From Haplomitrium mnioides (Eukaryota; Marchantiophyta; Haplomitriopsida; Calobryales), in contig JBNGIS010038030.1 in NCBI GenBank assembly GCA_049999725.1, positions 1 through 24,108 of the forward strand: a DNA stretch of 24,108 nt, written 5' to 3'. Shown piece by piece: positions 20,831 to 24,108 of the stretch. Every line of letters begins with the position of its first letter. Position 1 is the stretch's first letter. The notes under the pieces are model-generated. The model saw nothing but the letters and a program-made list of their open reading frames with translations. It ran no database searches and had not been told where the DNA came from. A program made the position numbers and the translations under genes.

Positions 20831-21450
20831 ACTGAAACAGTGACCTATCGACGGTCCGATCAGAAAAGGTAAAAAAGTGCTGAAACAACCACTTATCAAT
20901 GATCCAGCAAGAGGAGGGACAGAAGGTGTCAAAATAAGGATATATCAAAGGTCCAGTTAGAAGAGAAACAAAGATGCTGAAAGGGCGATCAATCAAAGGT
21001 CAGGCTAGAAGGAAAACAATATATCGAAAGGGCAATAAATCGACAAGGGGAGCCCACTTAAGGGGGTTCCGATCCGCCTTACGTTGTGGAGAACCCCACT
21101 TAACATGGTTTCGATTGACCTCCCTAAGTGGAGAGTCCACTTATCAAGGATCCATTGGAGGGAGAATAAGGGTTGTCGAAACAAGGATATAGCGCAGCTC
21201 CAGTATAGGAAGAAAGAGTGTTGAAACAGAGATTTATAAACGGTCCGAGGAGAAGCAAGCACAGTTGAAACGGTGAACTATCACAAGTTCGACAAGAAGA
21301 AACGAGAAGGGATCAACCAAAAGGATGACGAATCATAGATCCAACCAGAGGAGAACTAAGGATGCCGAAGAGGCAATCTAGCACAAATATGACGAAGGAG
21401 GAAGCGGTGCCGAAAAGAGGATCTATCACCGATCCAACGGGGGCAAAAAT
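20831..21450. repeat. Degenerate ~48 bp tandem repeat in the 3' LTR
   Basis: This is the colinear counterpart of 10635-11255, with the same order of diverged units and the same interruption by the repeat of about 42 bp. Conservation of unit order in both LTRs shows that the array existed before integration. Confidence 0.8.
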
Positions 21451-21597
21451 GGAGGTCTTTGTAGTTCTTATTCAGAGGGTTAAGAGCATTGCGGATGACG
21501 TGGTAGCTGGGAAAGTCAACGGGTCAATGGGCGGTCAACGCGACGGTCTGCCTACCCCTTTGCGGGGCGGCGTCGAATGGCGCCACAACGGATTACG

Positions 21598-21980
21598 TGG
21601 CACCTTCAGCGGAAATCCAGGGAATCTACGGAAATCTTAAAGATTCCGTGGGAATCTTAGACCTTTGCGGAAACATGGCGCCCTCAGCGGGACTCTAAGA
21701 ATCAACGGGAATCTTAGAGATTCTATGGGAATGTCAGAACCTTGCGGAAACGTGTCACTTCGATAGAGCCCGTAGGATTCTTCGGAGTGTCTACGGACCT
21801 GCGCGGAAACGTGGTGCTTCGAGGAACTCTTCGGATCGATAGGCTAATTTGGAATGAACCTCGAAATTCACGTTAGATCTGCGTCGAGCTTTGTCACCTT
21901 GTAGAATTAAGCCAAGCCCTGGGAATTCATATCAAATATGCGCCGAGCTTTATCGCCTTACAGAATTAAGCCGATATCTT
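21598..21980. repeat. 77 bp and 59 bp tandem duplications in the 3' LTR
   Basis: Starts at 21598, 21675 and 21752 (period 77). The 59 bp pair is at 21863-21921 and 21922-21980. It corresponds to 11390-11773. Confidence 0.85.
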
Positions 21981-23335
21981 AGAGTTTGCATTCTACAGTC
22001 TGCGCCAATCTTTTTTGACTCTACGCCAATTTTCCACCGATCAGCATCCAAAGCCAGCCACGATCCAAATCGCAAGGAGGGGAAAAAACAAAAGGCATGA
22101 GGAAGTTCGTGCGGGGGGATATAGGGGACCTCACTTTGATGTTACAAGGATGGATAATTTTGTGCAAAAAAAGCAGTGGGATACAAAGGAAAGAATTCTG
22201 GTGAGACTTCTAGTCAGGGGGTGTACTCGTGAGGGAATGCCATCATAGGGTGGAGGTGGACTAAGGAAGTGCTAAGAATCATTGAGCACAAGGCTCTATA
22301 GGCTTAGACTACTCAGGAAGACTCACATTTGAAGGCAGACCATTATTTGGAGGTGGACCAACATGTAGAGTAGAGGAGAATTCTATTAGATTGTATTTCA
22401 TGAGGGGCAGCCAAGGGGGGGGGGGTCATGGTATCGTCTTAGTTTTAGTTTGTGCAAGAGAATCAATCCCAGAAGCATTAAGAGAGTGCTGCTGATGTTA
22501 AATTCTTGTGGAGAAGGGAGAGGAGTGGCCACGTTAGTGCCTGTGCACTGCAGAGAAGATCCAGCCAATTCTCGAGTGGAGTGGGTGATCCAACAACTAA
22601 GAGAACTGTCTTCTAGAGGTGGAAGTTAAACAAGACCTCTTCCTAGCCTAAGGAAGTAAATTCAGGGCTTCTTGCGAGGGAAGTTAAAAAAACTATTTGG
22701 ATAGGGTGTGTGAGTGGGGATAGAGTAGTAGGGAGAATACTACTTCTGGTGTTGTTATGTTTGCAAAGTGATGTAGGAGAGTTAGAAAGAAAGGAAGATA
22801 GTTTTTTACATGTTTAGGAAGGTCAATATGTTGAGTTCAACTCTTGGGATATGATTTCTATGTTGTAAGAAGGATAAATCTGATAGCTTTACTATGTTTG
22901 GGTGATGGAGTAGCTAGCCTTGTTGATAGTTCAGTACTTGGAGGAGTGTTTAGCCTTAGTGGTGTTAGGATGCAGACTGTAGAAGAATGATGCAAGACCA
23001 TTTATGTGTAGTAAGTGCATACACTCCTATTCATAGGAGGTGACATTGAATATCTGCAATCAAGATTTACATCAAGCACAGTGTTGGATGTACCCCAAAA
23101 TCAATTGAGTTATGTTTGCTCTGTATTTGGTGGAGAGGAAGATAGGTTTGTCTGGTGTTTCGGTAGGTTGAGAGTAGTGTGGAAAGGCAAGGTGAGAAGT
23201 TCATGATTGTTAAGACTTGAATTCACTAATGAAGGTGTTGGGGCCGTCTCATTAAAGAGCCCAATTATTCTTTGTCCCCTATTTCCTTTGAAATAGCATC
23301 AATTGGAGGCTAAAGAAGAAGGCAAGGGCGTGACA

Positions 23336-23340
23336 AGTGC
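23336..23340. repeat. Target-site duplication, right copy (AGTGC)
   Basis: It follows the 3' LTR end TGACA directly and equals 10078-10082. Confidence 0.93.
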
Positions 23341-23470
23341 TAAAGCCCACACGTGCATGAACTGTTGAAGCCTATATGTGCATAGACTACTAAAGCCCAA
23401 GTGCGCATGAACCGCTAAAGCCTATACATATATGGACTCTGAATTGGAATTGAAGCAATTCTGCGCACAT
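23336..23470. repeat. 25 bp minisatellite, right part
   Basis: After AGTGCT the 25 bp units continue for three clear copies (AAAGCCCACACGTGCATGAA plus CTGTT and so on). They end in a less regular unit with TGGACTCTGAATTGGAAT and TGCGCACAT near 23430-23470. A similar irregular unit, TGGACTTTGAACTAGAAT...TGCGCACAT, lies in the left part near 9787-9826. Confidence 0.9.
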
Positions 23471-24108
23471 AAAAGATTTTTTATGAATTGGAAGAAAAGG
23501 ATCAACCAAAGTATATCTACATGCAGAATTTTAAAGCTATAACAGACTCAAGTGTAAACCAATTCCAATTTAACTATCAAATTATATTTTCACTTGTAGT
23601 CCAGTAAAAGTAGTTACTAGGAAATCACATAAAGATAAAGACTAAATAAAGTAGGTACTAAGTATCTGAGAGGGCCAACCAGGTGTCCTAAGAGTGCACA
23701 AAAATCAAAATATTTCAATCAACCAAAATAAATAGCAGAAGTTGTATATTTGGAGGACGTGTATGTTTGGCCTACTATAATCATCAAATCTACATAGAGA
23801 TCAAAAGCTTCTAAACATGTCGGAAACTTTGTAGCTAAGCATGTACATCTACCATGACATGATGATGATTAATTTTAGTGCACACAATGAAATTCATGGC
23901 TATTCAATGGAAGTCATTGAAGATATTCACAAGGCCATGGAGAATACTATGGACTGCAAATGTAAACTTGAAGAAGAGAGTAAGAATGCAAAAAGCAGCA
24001 TGTTGAGTTTTGGAAGCTCTCGGTGACACAAAAAATCTGATTAACATAAGCTTTTGTATTGTCGCACTTAATATTAAAAGCAATAGTTCCAACAATTAAT
24101 GCTCTACT
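23471..24108. other. AT-rich right edge, no recognisable gene
   Basis: No retroelement, satellite or RNA motif was recognised. The longest open frame from an ATG is 23841-24026 on the plus strand (61 codons, starting MYIYHDMMMINF, charged towards its end). I do not recognise it, and its length is within chance expectation for such DNA. Confidence 0.5.

Larger units (their letters stand above)
10083..23335 (+). mobile_element. Ty3/Gypsy LTR retrotransposon, complete but decayed (13.25 kb)
   Basis: Both LTRs, a primer-site candidate, gag, protease, reverse transcriptase, RNase H, integrase and a polypurine tract lie in the canonical Gypsy order on the plus strand. A perfect AGTGC target-site duplication flanks the element. 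Integrase comes after RNase H, which excludes Copia. The integrase ends with a GPF/Y-like module (RWMGPFMLTRLYSNGSVELE) and no chromodomain, which points to the non-chromovirus Athila/Tat side of plant Gypsy elements. The finer lineage is unresolved. No envelope-like or extra open frame is seen between integrase and the 3' LTR. Several frameshifts and at least eight stop codons make it non-autonomous. The 100-N gap adds an artificial length component. Confidence 0.95.
18695..23335 (+). mobile_element. 3' LTR (4641 bp as assembled, includes a gap)
   Basis: It starts TGTCAG after the polypurine tract and ends GGCGTGACA before the AGTGC duplication. The terminal TGTCA/TGACA form a 5 bp inverted repeat. 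It is colinear with the 5' LTR but carries extra sequence from about 18994 to 20584. If the segment doubled around the N gap is counted once, the length is about 4264 bp, very long for a plant Gypsy LTR. It also has a G run of 11 at 22415-22425 where the 5' LTR has six. Confidence 0.93.

Noticed and set aside
23841-24026. 61-codon ATG-initiated frame in the right-edge DNA
   Set aside because: No recognised domain, neighbours or promoter. The length is ordinary for random sequence, although a small exon cannot be excluded.

Overview
The window looks like intergenic, heterochromatin-type DNA from a land plant with a large, repeat-rich nuclear genome. The evidence is one old Ty3/Gypsy LTR retrotransposon of non-chromovirus type, one fragment of a second retroelement with an initiator-Met tRNA primer site, a 7.7 kb satellite array, a minisatellite, and no recognisable host gene. 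Very long LTRs, strong decay and the lack of genes would suit a gymnosperm or another giant-genome plant, but the sequence alone does not prove that. I found no tRNA, rRNA, CRISPR array, operon or intact protein-coding gene, and I do not see a new biological system here. The interest lies in repeat architecture.

Layout. (1) Positions 1-1621: the 5' part of a minus-strand LTR retrotransposon. It has a 488 bp LTR with a TATA box and an internal 39 bp duplication, then a tRNA-iMet primer binding site, then a frameshifted gag with a CCHC zinc knuckle. It runs off the left edge. (2) Positions 1622-about 9300: a tandem array of about 75 diverged copies of a roughly 102 bp monomer. It includes one inverted monomer, local duplications and a truncated monomer. 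(3) Positions 9301-9687: AT-rich spacer. (4) Positions 9688-10082: a 25 bp minisatellite, which resumes at 23336. (5) Positions 10083-23335: a complete but dead Ty3/Gypsy element inserted inside that minisatellite, with a perfect 5 bp target-site duplication (AGTGC). Its order is 5' LTR (3029 bp), primer site, gag, protease, reverse transcriptase, RNase H, integrase, polypurine tract, 3' LTR (4641 bp, including a 100-N gap). (6) Positions 23341-24108: the rest of the minisatellite, then AT-rich DNA with no recognisable gene.

The gag-pol domains of the large element are in the canonical Gypsy order (PR-RT-RH-IN). They are broken by several frameshifts and by stop codons, and key protease and integrase residues are changed, mostly in ways that fit C-to-T / G-to-A transitions. 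The two LTRs differ at about 5-11% of sites in two hand-aligned samples, so the insertion is old. The LTRs are themselves built of nested short tandem repeats (units near 48, 77 and 59 bp). The 5' LTR has lost about 1.2 kb relative to the 3' LTR, after correcting for a 277 bp segment that appears on both sides of the assembly gap and is probably counted twice.
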